Source of the DNA: an uncultured Mycoplasmatota bacterium | GTDB lineage: Bacteria; Bacillota_I; Bacilli_A; RF39; UBA660 | Direction: 5' to 3' | Length of the DNA: 64,000 nt | Assembly (NCBI GenBank): GCA_900552495.1 | Contig: URZY01000002.1 | Span: 124,001-188,000 of the forward strand | In this document: positions 51,866-59,865 of the stretch, piece by piece | How the letters are laid out: every line of letters begins with the position of its first letter | Position numbering within the stretch: position 1 is the first letter of the stretch | Program-made: the position numbers and the translations under genes | The notes under the pieces: model-generated | What the model saw: the letters and a program-made list of their open reading frames with translations, nothing else | What the model was told of the DNA's origin: nothing | Databases searched by the model: none

Positions 51866-52737
51866 TCTATTCCTTTATTTAATATTTCTTCTACCTCTCT
51901 GCCATATCTAGCTTTAGCAGTATTATAAGCAAGCATACATATAGTCATCGGTCCTACACCACCAACCGGTGGAGTTATCAAGCTTGCAACCGGATAGACA
52001 TCATCATAAGAAACATCACCAACTGTCTTCCCTTCAGCATTTTTATGAACACCAACATCAACAACCACAGAATTCTCACTTATATAATCTCTAGTAATCA
52101 TCTCTGGTTTTGACATTGCCGCTACCACAATATCAGCGCTACGACATATATCATCTAAATTATCGGTCTTTGAATGACATAGAGTAGTCGTCGAATTCTC
52201 CTTTAAAAATAATTGTTCTAATGGTTTGCCAACAATATTACTTCTATTAATTATGCAGACTCTTTTGCCTAACAAATCAACTCCATAAGCCTTTAATAAA
52301 GCAACAATTCCTTTCGGAGTACATGGTTCCAAGCAATCGCTACCCACTACTAATCTACCAATTGAACTAGTAGTCAATCCATCAACATCTTTATTCCAAG
52401 CAATAGTATCTAATATTTCCCGTTCAAAATTACTATTTTCCTTTGGTAATGGCAATTGGAGCATTACTCCATCAATTTGCTCATCATCATTAATATTTTT
52501 AATAACATTAATCAACTCACCTGTAGAAATACTATCAAAATGTCTACTCTCAACTAAATATTTTCCTAACTTTTCCAATTTCCTTTTCTTCATATTTGCA
52601 TACATTTCTCCACCAAAATCATTGCCAACAGAAATATCTACTATTTTTAATGGTTGAGCCTGCTTAACTGTTAAATACTGTACTAATTCGTCATATAAAA
52701 CCTCGCTAACCAATGTCCCATTCATTTTCTTTTCCAT
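51841..52737 (-). CDS. folD: Bifunctional methylenetetrahydrofolate dehydrogenase/cyclohydrolase
   Basis: NADP-linked one-carbon enzyme giving 10-formyl-THF for purine and formyl-Met-tRNA synthesis. Family features are VDGLTTSSIGRLVVG, PCTPKGIVALLKAYGVDL, NRSNIVGKPLEQLFLKENSTTTLCHSKT (parts), VVDVGVHKNAEG and PPVGGVGPMTICML. In many FolD proteins the active-site region carries YxxxK; here KMNGTLVSEVLY opens the protein and the Tyr-Lys pair is not obvious, because ANMKKRKLEKLG replaces YVxxKxKxxxxxG. The longest frame adds 17 residues, but GTGAGGAGGTTGTT points to MEKKMNGT. The open question is activity, not identity. Confidence 0.9.
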   Translation of the reverse strand: MEKKMNGTLVSEVLYDELVQYLTVKQAQPLKIVDISVGNDFGGEMYANMKKRKLEKLGKYLVESRHFDSISTGELINVIKNINDDEQIDGVMLQLPLPKENSNFEREILDTIAWNKDVDGLTTSSIGRLVVGSDCLEPCTPKGIVALLKAYGVDLLGKRVCIINRSNIVGKPLEQLFLKENSTTTLCHSKTDNLDDICRSADIVVAAMSKPEMITRDYISENSVVVDVGVHKNAEGKTVGDVSYDDVYPVASLITPPVGGVGPMTICMLAYNTAKARYGREVEEILNKGIEKAKVLVK

Positions 52738-52756
52738 AACAACCTCCTCACTAATA

Positions 52757-52776
52757 AAGCGGACTCTAAATCCGCT
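52757..52776 (-). terminator. Weak hairpin between the 152-residue frame and folD
   Basis: On the minus strand AGCGGA pairs with TCCGCT around a 7-base loop, followed only by TTATTAG. Could be a weak terminator or an mRNA processing or attenuation structure just before the folD ribosome binding site. Confidence 0.5.
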
Positions 52777-52784
52777 AATTTCTA

Positions 52785-53216
52785 TCACTCTTCAATTAAA
52801 CTAACTACAAAATCATAGTCATCTTCACTAATTTTATATATTCCATTATAAGGTTCTTCAATATAATACTTTTCTTTTTTTGAATATAAATAAAAACTTC
52901 CAACAGCATCTTCTTTATAATTAAGTCTAATAGAGACTAAATTTTCAACCTCAGTCGGAGCATCTTGAACACTAACACTTTGCGTTTTTAAATTTAATTC
53001 CGATAAACCATTCAAAATTTTATCCATTTTCTCTGTCTCCGCAACCGTAACTATACCTGTTGGCAACTCATATGATATTGAAGACAAATTATGACTATTT
53101 GGAATATCCGGTACATAAACTTGCCGAGTCGCTAGCTTATACCAAACAATTCCACCTATTGCTAAAACAACAACTACCGCAACAATAATACTAACAATTT
53201 TATTTTTGTTTTTCAT
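52785..53216 (-). CDS. Membrane-anchored protein of unknown function
   Basis: About 143 residues: a short Lys/Asn-rich start, one membrane helix (IVSIIVAVVVVLAIGGIVWYKL), then an extracytoplasmic domain with SISYELPTGIVTVAETEKMDKIL and a C-terminal KISEDDYDFVVSLIEE. The alternating beta-strand pattern and the SFYLYSKKEKYYIEEPYNGIYKI segment suggest a small beta-rich domain comparable to DUF5301-type proteins, which I cannot confirm. GGGAGAAGTGATAGAA supports MKNKNKIV. It overlaps a 45-codon membrane gene upstream. Confidence 0.72.
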   Translation of the reverse strand: MKNKNKIVSIIVAVVVVLAIGGIVWYKLATRQVYVPDIPNSHNLSSISYELPTGIVTVAETEKMDKILNGLSELNLKTQSVSVQDAPTEVENLVSIRLNYKEDAVGSFYLYSKKEKYYIEEPYNGIYKISEDDYDFVVSLIEE

Positions 53217-53337
53217 TTCTATCACTTCTCCCTTTTTTATCAATATATTTTCTACTTGTAAAATAGCCTATCAAATAACCAGCTACCCCAATAATAGACA
53301 TAACTAATAAGTTAAGTATTGATCCTTCTAAATTCAT
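53200..53337 (-). CDS. Small membrane protein (45 residues), coupled to the next gene
   Basis: A frame of 45 codons beginning MNLEGSILNLLVMSIIGVAG, with a single Gly-rich helix and a basic tail (FTSRKYIDKKGRSDRNEKQK). TTGGAGGCATCTAT is a clear ribosome binding site. Its end overlaps the start of the following membrane-anchored protein by 17 bases, so the two are likely translated together. Layout resembles the 32-residue protein near 59 kb. No family recognised. Confidence 0.7.
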   Translation of the reverse strand: MNLEGSILNLLVMSIIGVAGYLIGYFTSRKYIDKKGRSDRNEKQK

Positions 53338-53372
53338 ATAGATGCCTCCAATTCTACAAAACAATTATATCA

Positions 53373-53400
53373 TAAAAAAATAGATCAATCGACCTATTTT
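53373..53400 (-). terminator. Terminator after the HD-domain gene
   Basis: AAATAG/CTATTT stem continuing with one mismatch to TC/GA around a 4-base loop, then TTTTTTTAT on the minus strand. Confidence 0.65.
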
Positions 53401-53419
53401 CAAAACATTTACACATTTA

Positions 53420-53905
53420 CTAATCTTTAATAAAATTAAATACATAATATCTAATGATTTCTTTCAAAGCACAATATTTATCAACGAAAGTCAAAACCCA
53501 ACCTTCTTTAGTCTTCGGAAAACTTATTGTCATTGGCCACATATGATTAACAATCATATCTTTCTCTATTTCATTAAGCTCAAAAATTTTTGTCGCATTT
53601 TCATAAGCAGTTTTTCCATGCGTAAAAGCATGCCATTTATTTTCTTTTCCCGGAACTCGCCAATCGTATAAAAATAAATCATGTAACATTGCTCCTCTTA
53701 CAGCCGAAACATAATCAAACCCTAACATTTTACAAATTCTATAGCAATGAAAACTAGCTTCATAGCAATGAGCATAGCAGCTTGTATTACAATGCTGCTT
53801 ATACAGCTTCATTCGTTGTACTACTCGATCCGTTGATACCTCATAAATCAAGTTCCTAAATTCTTTTAAATTAACACTTTTAGAATATGCCTTTGTAAGT
53901 TTCAT
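53420..53905 (-). CDS. HD-domain phosphohydrolase
   Basis: A 161-residue protein with the HD metal-binding pattern: a first His region (SFHCYRICKML), the HD doublet in RGAMLHDLFLYDW, His in HAFTHGKTAYENA and VNHMWPM, and Asp in TFVDKYCALKE. The family hydrolyses phosphate esters of nucleotides; the substrate is not known. GAGGTGAGGCAG precedes MKLTKAYS, three residues inside the longest frame. It lies between the small membrane genes and the repeat-flanked ABC block. Confidence 0.85.
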   Translation of the reverse strand: MKLTKAYSKSVNLKEFRNLIYEVSTDRVVQRMKLYKQHCNTSCYAHCYEASFHCYRICKMLGFDYVSAVRGAMLHDLFLYDWRVPGKENKWHAFTHGKTAYENATKIFELNEIEKDMIVNHMWPMTISFPKTKEGWVLTFVDKYCALKEIIRYYVFNFIKD

Positions 53906-53965
53906 CTGCCTCACCTCTAAGTCCTAGTGACATTATACCACATAATAGGTTAAAGATAAACATCC

Positions 53966-53991
53966 ATTTTCAATAAGCTAATTTAATATAT
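53966..53991. repeat. Direct repeat, distal copy (putative right-hand boundary of the ABC block)
   Basis: ATTTTCAATAAG followed by CTAATTTAATATAT; 25 of 26 bases match the copy at the end of alr, 3.7 kb away, in the same orientation. The stretch between here and the ATPase gene (about 120 bases) contains no gene. Confidence 0.65.
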
Positions 53992-54114
53992 TTTTTTTCT
54001 CACCTTGTTTACATATCTCAATATTTTTCTTAAATTCTCAAGAATTTATTCATTTAATATCATTTCAACCTTATTTTATTATACCTTAATCAATTATTTA
54101 TATAAAATTAACCA

Positions 54115-54765
54115 TTAAATTTCATTTTTGTTCTTTAATAAAGTTATTTCACCACCATCGATTTTATATATCTCATCACAAAGTATTTTTACATCGTCTT
54201 GAATATGCGTAGCAATAATAATTATCTTCTTATTTTTCTTCTCATCTAAAAGAATTTGACGGATTTTTTGGGAACTTTTATCATCTAAACCATTAAAGGG
54301 CTCATCTAATATTAAAATCTTAGGATCCTCCATTAAAACTTGTGCAATACCTAGTTTTTGTTTCATACCTAAAGAATATTTATGATATTTTTTATCTTTA
54401 TCTTCATATAAATCAACTAATTTCAATACCTCATCAACTTCATCTTCACCAATAAGATTTTGAATTGAAGCTAACAATAACAAATTTTCTTTGCCTGTTA
54501 ACTCTGGCATAAAATTTGGCTTTTCAATAAGAGCTCTTGTACTTGGTGGAAATATTTTTTCCTTATTAATATCAATACTATCATAAAGAATTTCACCTGT
54601 TGTTGGGCTATAAAAAGAACAAAGTAATTTCAATAACACACTTTTACCAGAACCATTTCTGCCTACCAATCCATATATTTTTCCTTCTTCAAAAGAAAGA
54701 TTAATATTTTTTAAGATTTCTACATCTTTAAATTTTTTTGTAACATTTTTTATTTCTATTTTCAT
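54115..54765 (-). CDS. ABC transporter ATPase of the secreted-protein block
   Basis: A 216-residue ATP-binding subunit of ABC-2 type: Walker A GLVGRNGSGKSVLLKLL, Q-loop region SFYSPTTGEI and IEKPNFMPELTGKENLL, signature YSLGMKQKLGIAQVLM, Walker B ILILDEPFNGLDD and switch His in IIATHIQDD. VGRNGSGKS and the short size are common in bacteriocin-immunity and YydI-like transporters. Its ATG overlaps the previous stop (TAATG). It is the last gene of the block, whose other members are membrane proteins. Confidence 0.9.
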   Translation of the reverse strand: MKIEIKNVTKKFKDVEILKNINLSFEEGKIYGLVGRNGSGKSVLLKLLCSFYSPTTGEILYDSIDINKEKIFPPSTRALIEKPNFMPELTGKENLLLLASIQNLIGEDEVDEVLKLVDLYEDKDKKYHKYSLGMKQKLGIAQVLMEDPKILILDEPFNGLDDKSSQKIRQILLDEKKNKKIIIIATHIQDDVKILCDEIYKIDGGEITLLKNKNEI

Positions 54766-55439
54766 TATATTCCTCCATCCTGGACAATCTTTTTCCCATT
54801 GCTTTTCAACATAATCATAATACTTATATATACTATAATATTAAAAAAAACTACTACTAAATAATAAGAGCCGGTCTGAATAATATTTTTAGGAATAACA
54901 CCGCAAATTAATACCAATAGTACAATTGAAATATTAGAAAATAATTTACACAAAATATAAACAATCACTAAGATAAAAAATATCAAAATAAGATAATTTA
55001 TATCCAACAACATGATTTTTGTAACATATACATAAGATATATCTGAAAAAAAATTCAAATATATTGTAATTATTAAATATTCAAATAATTTAATACAAAA
55101 ACTTAATAATAATACAAAAATAGTTTTATATGAAAACCAAATATGTATTTTCTTTCTTAAAAATATATATTCCTTATAATAAGCTAGATCTTTAAAAAAT
55201 AAATCAGCAACAAGAAATATAAACATTAAAACATTAAACAAATACATACATATTTCAACTATATTACATTTATTGATATTTAAGTTATTTCCTAATGAGA
55301 AAAATAAACTACTTAACTTATCGGGCAATTCCAATGGCAATAATAAACTAACTAAAAAAGGTATAATTATATATAATAATAAATACTTCTTTCTATTATT
55401 TAATAAGTGCATTAAATCATTTACTAAAATAAATTTCAT
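54765..55439 (-). CDS. ABC-2 type permease-like membrane protein
   Basis: A 224-residue protein with six hydrophobic segments, very rich in Ile, Leu, Phe and Asn. Starts MKFILVNDLMHLLNNRKKYL, typical of ABC-2 permeases; the middle carries YIFLRKKIHIWFSYKTIFVLL. No family can be named with certainty. The ATPase gene follows directly. AAGGAAAA lies before the start, and the frame begins right after the stop of the frameshifted permease (TGATATG). Confidence 0.75.
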   Translation of the reverse strand: MKFILVNDLMHLLNNRKKYLLLYIIIPFLVSLLLPLELPDKLSSLFFSLGNNLNINKCNIVEICMYLFNVLMFIFLVADLFFKDLAYYKEYIFLRKKIHIWFSYKTIFVLLLSFCIKLFEYLIITIYLNFFSDISYVYVTKIMLLDINYLILIFFILVIVYILCKLFSNISIVLLVLICGVIPKNIIQTGSYYLVVVFFNIIVYISIMIMLKSNGKKIVQDGGI

Positions 55440-55440
55440 A

Positions 55441-56177
55441 TCATTTTTCCTTCTTTGTTAAAATCATGAAAATCACATAAATAATTGCAAATGTAAAAAG
55501 CATAAATAACACTGTTGACAATAATTCACTTATAAATGAATCGTAACTAACATTACATAAGAAATTATATGGTGTAATATTATACCAGCAACTTTCTTTT
55601 GCTGATAAAGAAAAGGTAAACAAACCTATACAAAATATAAAATCAACTATAAATATTTTGTTATTAATCTTATAATATAATAATGAATTTAATATTGCTA
55701 AAAAGATTATTACAAATATATATCTCGCAAGATAAAATAATAAGTAAACAGCATTTAAAATATCATATTTACCATTTTTTATACCTAGATTACCAAATTT
55801 CGCAATTAACATAAAAGAAAAAACAATTACCAATACCATTACAAATAACAACATATTTATTATAAAAGTATATTTTATAATTTGCTTTATAACATTTTTT
55901 TACTTTTTAATCTTAATATTAAAAAATCAAATTCATCATTAAAAACAGAACAAATATTAAAAGTATTAAGTAAAAACAAAAATATAATTGCTATGTTAAA
56001 CCAAATAAAGGAAAAACATATAAACATACCATCTACAACTCCAATTTTGTTACCTGCACTTATGAAAAATGCCCCATATATACAAATTAAAATTGCTATC
56101 CAATATATCATTTTAAATTTTTCTTTACTCATGATATAGTTCACAATATTATAGAAATTAGACAACTTGCTTTTCAT
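55441..56177 (-). pseudogene. ABC-2 type permease gene split by a frameshift at a run of seven A
   Basis: Two frames, 96 residues (56177-55887) and 137 residues (beginning about 55891, first ATG at 55854), read as one permease of about 245 residues if one base is added in the A7 run at about 55893-55899. The joined sequence FLILRLKSKKNVIKQIIKYTF then parallels YIFLRKKIHIWFSYKTIFVLL of the neighbouring permease. The second frame has no ribosome binding site of its own, and its natural N-terminus (KQIIKYTFIINM) lacks an initiation codon. Mutation, assembly error or slippage at the poly-A run are all possible. Confidence 0.7.
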
Positions 56178-57120
56178 TTTCTAATACCACTCTTTCCTTG
56201 TTTCTTGTATAAAAACACAAATAACTTAGTAATGATAAAAAAATAACCAGTGCCGTCATAACTACTATAATATAATTAGTATTTTCATAAAAATACCAAT
56301 ATCCAAATATATTCATATCAGCTGCAACATTTAGATTAAAAATCCCACCTAATATATACACACCTACAACTAAATATACAAATAAAGTTAATACAATTAC
56401 TAAAATATAACTTATTATTATACTAACAATACTATTTTTATTTTTAAGAAACGAAAGCATTCCAATTATACCATAAGAAAAACTTAATAAATATTGTACC
56501 AAGCAAACTATAAAACCATATAATAGATAATTACTATATTTCCACTCAAAATACGAAAAGGTTTCCTGAATTTTACTAATATTAGGTGTAAAATTAAACT
56601 TAGTTATACAACATGAAATAATAAAAATAATAATTAATATTAGTGGAGTAAATAAGGAAATCTTTGCAATCGATTTTATTTTATCAATAATATATTTTTT
56701 ATAACTTTCTCTCATTAATACATTTTTTATCATCCCTGATTTAAATTCTTTATGATTTCGCCCTACAACTGAAATAATAATTAACAAAGCCGATAATGGC
56801 TGCATAATAAAAAATATCGTATTTCTCAATATCTCACTAGTCAAGGTTATTGCATCAAGTGATTTAATATTTTCATATGGATTTTCATTAAGCAAATACT
56901 CATTTACTAATTCTTTATTATTACCGAACGCTCTGCATATATCAATCTCATCAAAATTATCTGATAAGCAATTTTCTTTAATTTCATCATATGTTTTAAA
57001 TAATTCTTTTGGATAATAATCATTAAAATACTGAATATAACTTAATATTACTAGGCATAGCATTAATGCAAAAATAACTATAGGTATTTTATTTAAATTA
57101 TATATTAACTTTTTTTTCAT
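56158..57120 (-). CDS. ABC-2 type membrane protein with an extracytoplasmic loop
   Basis: A 320-residue protein: helix 1 (IPIVIFALMLCLVILSYIQYF), an outer loop of about 75 residues (PKELFKTYDEIKENCLSDNF with CRAFGNNKELVNEYLLNENP), then five or six helices including PLSALLIIISVVGRNHKEFKSGMIKN, the typical ABC-2 turn after helix 2. AAGGAG lies seven bases before MKKKLIYN; the two-codon upstream extension is rejected. Second gene of the block, cotranscribed with the secreted protein upstream. Confidence 0.78.
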   Translation of the reverse strand: MKKKLIYNLNKIPIVIFALMLCLVILSYIQYFNDYYPKELFKTYDEIKENCLSDNFDEIDICRAFGNNKELVNEYLLNENPYENIKSLDAITLTSEILRNTIFFIMQPLSALLIIISVVGRNHKEFKSGMIKNVLMRESYKKYIIDKIKSIAKISLFTPLILIIIFIISCCITKFNFTPNISKIQETFSYFEWKYSNYLLYGFIVCLVQYLLSFSYGIIGMLSFLKNKNSIVSIIISYILVIVLTLFVYLVVGVYILGGIFNLNVAADMNIFGYWYFYENTNYIIVVMTALVIFLSLLSYLCFYTRNKERVVLENEKQVV

Positions 57121-57164
57121 AAACAAACTCCTTAAAAGATAGAAGGTGAAATGAAATTATTTGT

Positions 57165-57572
57165 TTATTGTTCTACTACCCAAGTACCACTAAAATATGT
57201 AGGCAAAATTACCCATTTATCTACTTTTATTAATAAGTGATAGCTACCAGTTAGTGAACTATCAGATAAGGTTACATTTTTTCCCTTTATTAAAGATACC
57301 CATTTTTCTTTTGTTGTAACTGGAGCAGTATTTCGGTGAACTGCTGCAGCAATAGGTTGTGACACACCCGTTCCTTGCTCCGTTGCCCCAGTTTCATACA
57401 TCAATTGATTGCCAGCTATATACTTCTCCTTATTAGGAGACTCCCAAGACAATGTAAAGGCAGGTATTTCTATTGCTGCATAACTATACCATTGCTGATA
57501 TGCCTGTGTATCAGCACAAGCAAAAACTACTGCAAAAATAAATAGAAATATTGTATACTTTATATATTTCAT
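57165..57572 (-). CDS. Small secreted protein, candidate cargo of the ABC block
   Basis: 135 residues. MKYIKYTIFLFIFAVVFACADTQAYQ is a signal peptide with a probable cut after the Ala of TQA. The mature part of about 110 residues is rich in Trp, Thr, Ser and Gly, has no Cys, and ends STYF-like in LPTYFSGTWVVEQ. AGGAGGTAAT precedes the ATG. As first gene of an operon with three permease-like proteins and an ATPase, it is the best candidate for the exported product or antigen of the block. I do not recognise a family; a bacteriocin or a surface protein are guesses. Confidence 0.75.
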   Translation of the reverse strand: MKYIKYTIFLFIFAVVFACADTQAYQQWYSYAAIEIPAFTLSWESPNKEKYIAGNQLMYETGATEQGTGVSQPIAAAVHRNTAPVTTKEKWVSLIKGKNVTLSDSSLTGSYHLLIKVDKWVILPTYFSGTWVVEQ

Positions 57573-57664
57573 ATTACCTCCTATAATCCACCCTCTACCC
57601 AATTATATTTTATAACTTATTAAACCATATTGCAATATTCATACCACAATTAATACTTTCTTAA

Positions 57665-57690
57665 ATTTTCAATAAACTAATTTAATATAT
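57665..57690. repeat. Direct repeat, alr-proximal copy
   Basis: ATTTTCAATAAA followed by CTAATTTAATATAT, including the alr stop and last codons. It matches the distal copy at 25 of 26 positions, same orientation. Confidence 0.65.
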
Positions 57691-58753
57691 ACTTTCTTTC
57701 AACTCGTTTTCCTATCGAACACATAACTTCATAAGGGATTGTTTCCAAATACCTCGCCACCTCTTTTATATGCTGAACATCCTTCAAAATAATAACTCTA
57801 TCATGGCATTTAATAGTCTCATCAACTTTTACAAATAACATATCCATACAAATATTTCCAACAATTTTATACTCCTTATCATTTATATATACAAATCTAC
57901 CAGTATTTTTTCTAATTATTCCATCAGCATATCCAATCGGCACAACAGCCACTTTCTCTATCTCTTCTTTTGCTACATACTTTGCATTATAACCCAACGT
58001 TTCTCCTTTTCTTAAGATATTCATTTGAACAACTTCACTATAAACACTAAAAGTATCTTGTAAATTTAAATCACTATTATTTGTAAATCCATACATCATT
58101 ATCCCTATCCTGCACCCATTTACTTCTTTTGATTTAATATGATTTATAATTCCATCACTAGCCGCTACATGAACGATTTTTATTTTTCTCTTATCAATGC
58201 CTTCAAGCATCTTCTCAAAATAATCAAGTTGTCTTTCGCTAATTTCTCTATTACTAGCCTCATATAAATGCGTATATATTCCCTCAAGTTCTAAGTTTTT
58301 TTCTTCTAACAAATCAAAGATTAACTCTAACTCTTTTTTATCTGAAACCCCTAATCTATTCATCCCTGTATTTATTTTTAAGTGGGCTTTCAAATTCACC
58401 AAATCAACATCTTGTAATTCTTCCATATATTCCAAAGAAGGAATTGTTATTGTGATATTTTTTTCTCGGCAAACTCCAATATATTCAGTAGGAATTACTC
58501 CTAAACATAATATAGGAATATCATTTATTTTTCCTCTTATAAATAAGGCTTCCTCAAGAGTTGCCACTGCTACATAATTACAGCCACCAGCAATTACAGC
58601 TTTAACACTTTCAATCCCTCCATGACCATAATTATCTGCTTTCACAACTCCAATATAATACTCATACTCATTATAATAATTTATTATTTCCTTAATATTA
58701 TTCTTTATATTATTAACATTTATTTCAAGATAAGTATTTCTCTTCAATCCCAT
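57677..58753 (-). CDS. alr: Alanine racemase
   Basis: PLP enzyme making D-alanine for peptidoglycan. The PLP Lys is in GVVKADNYGHGG; KINTGMNRLGV and the catalytic Tyr region LGYNAKYVAKEE are visible, with AVVPIGYADGI and GNICMDMLFV in the C-terminal domain. Most alanine racemases have KADAYGHG, so Asn is a small deviation. Length 358 is normal. The last codons and stop lie in the direct repeat, so a change of the 3' end by insertion is possible. GAGGAGTATAA precedes the ATG. Confidence 0.93.
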   Translation of the reverse strand: MGLKRNTYLEINVNNIKNNIKEIINYYNEYEYYIGVVKADNYGHGGIESVKAVIAGGCNYVAVATLEEALFIRGKINDIPILCLGVIPTEYIGVCREKNITITIPSLEYMEELQDVDLVNLKAHLKINTGMNRLGVSDKKELELIFDLLEEKNLELEGIYTHLYEASNREISERQLDYFEKMLEGIDKRKIKIVHVAASDGIINHIKSKEVNGCRIGIMMYGFTNNSDLNLQDTFSVYSEVVQMNILRKGETLGYNAKYVAKEEIEKVAVVPIGYADGIIRKNTGRFVYINDKEYKIVGNICMDMLFVKVDETIKCHDRVIILKDVQHIKEVARYLETIPYEVMCSIGKRVERKYILN

Positions 58754-58971
58754 TTATACTCCTCCAATCAAAAATATAACTTCTCCACTAAACTATTCCT
58801 TACCAACAATATTATTCCCAACTAACAACACCTAATTATCATCTTTCCTACCCAAGTCTCATGATAAACCTCAAACAAAAGAAAAAAATAGCCACATTAG
58901 CAGCGAGCAAAACTATTCTCTATCTATCTTTCTTTCTCTATTTTTCATTTATCATTTTATCAATTGTAGGT
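58754..58971. other. Intergenic stretch before alr without a recognised gene
   Basis: No frame with a ribosome binding site and no hairpin with T-run was found in this 218-base stretch. It includes the alr ribosome binding site and presumably its promoter, which I could not place. Confidence 0.5.
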
Positions 58972-59070
58972 TTAATTCTTATTCTTCTTATTATATTTAC
59001 ACTCAGAATAAATTATTCCTATTATAAAGCCAACAGCTAAGCCACCAAATCCCATAAAATATGCCAACAT
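58972..59070 (-). CDS. Small Gly-rich membrane protein (32 residues)
   Basis: A 32-codon frame beginning MLAYFMGFGGLAVGFIIGII, one Gly-rich helix, then a polar basic tail (YSECKYNKKNKN). AAAGGTGGTTATTT is a good ribosome binding site. It follows the lipoprotein gene after 40 bases and resembles in layout the 45-residue protein near 53 kb. No family recognised. Confidence 0.65.
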   Translation of the reverse strand: MLAYFMGFGGLAVGFIIGIIYSECKYNKKNKN

Positions 59071-59109
59071 AAATAACCACCTTTCTTATCAAAATACTAT
59101 CAAACCATT

Positions 59110-59754
59110 CTATTTTATTAATGAAATAACATATTTATCATAATCATTAAAAATAGAATCACTTTTTGTTAAAACCTCTTTATAATGTTCCAAATAATCA
59201 TTAGCTGATTCAAAATCGTACTCAAAATTTTTATTTATTTCTCTACATAATAACGCTTCAATATAACCCTTTAAACCGTTCTCAGCATTTGTCTCAATTA
59301 AATCTTTAATTGCATATTCAAAAGTCTCTTTTGGATATTTTAATAATTCCGTATATTCTTTCTGACTTGCTTTAATATAATCATAAGGATTTGATGATGC
59401 CTGTGGACCATTATTAACTATCACCTCAAGATTTTTAGATATATCAATTTCTTCTTCAAGATGTTCTCCTTGCTCAAATTTAATATATTTAGAATTTACC
59501 ACATTTTTCTTAAACCATTCTTGTTCTTCCTTACTATTGTCGACCAACCCGACAACTACTATCTTATTTTCTTCATCTACGTAGTTATAACTATAATTAT
59601 CGTAATCTATTACACCATTCTCTTGAAAATACTCAATTATTTGATTATTAATTTTATTCAGTTCTTCAACACTTACATCATCCTCAACCATACACCCTGA
59701 TAAACCAAATGTTATAAGCCCACCTATCAAAATAAATAACGATACTTTTTTCAT
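59110..59754 (-). CDS. Lipoprotein of unknown function
   Basis: A 214-residue protein with a lipoprotein signal peptide: basic MKKV, hydrophobic LFILIGGLITFGLSG and the lipobox LSGC. The N-terminal domain after the Cys (about residues 30-95) has DDVSVEELNKINNQIIEYF and IVVVGLVDNSKEEQEWFKKN, an alpha/beta pattern; the C-terminal part is helical. I do not recognise it. TAGGATG precedes the start. It is upstream of the 32-residue membrane protein gene, possibly in one transcript. Confidence 0.8.
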   Translation of the reverse strand: MKKVSLFILIGGLITFGLSGCMVEDDVSVEELNKINNQIIEYFQENGVIDYDNYSYNYVDEENKIVVVGLVDNSKEEQEWFKKNVVNSKYIKFEQGEHLEEEIDISKNLEVIVNNGPQASSNPYDYIKASQKEYTELLKYPKETFEYAIKDLIETNAENGLKGYIEALLCREINKNFEYDFESANDYLEHYKEVLTKSDSIFNDYDKYVISLIK

Positions 59755-59865
59755 CCTATCTCCCCAACTAAGTTTTATTTCTCTTTAAAATACAAATTGT
59801 TTCAACGTGCCTTGACTGCCCCTATGTATAGGTTTATTTATATTTTATGTTATAAATATTTTTAT

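Noticed and set aside
59820..59831. CCTATGTATAGG palindrome upstream of the lipoprotein gene
   Set aside because: Perfect but short, with no promoter elements at suitable distance; too little to call an operator.
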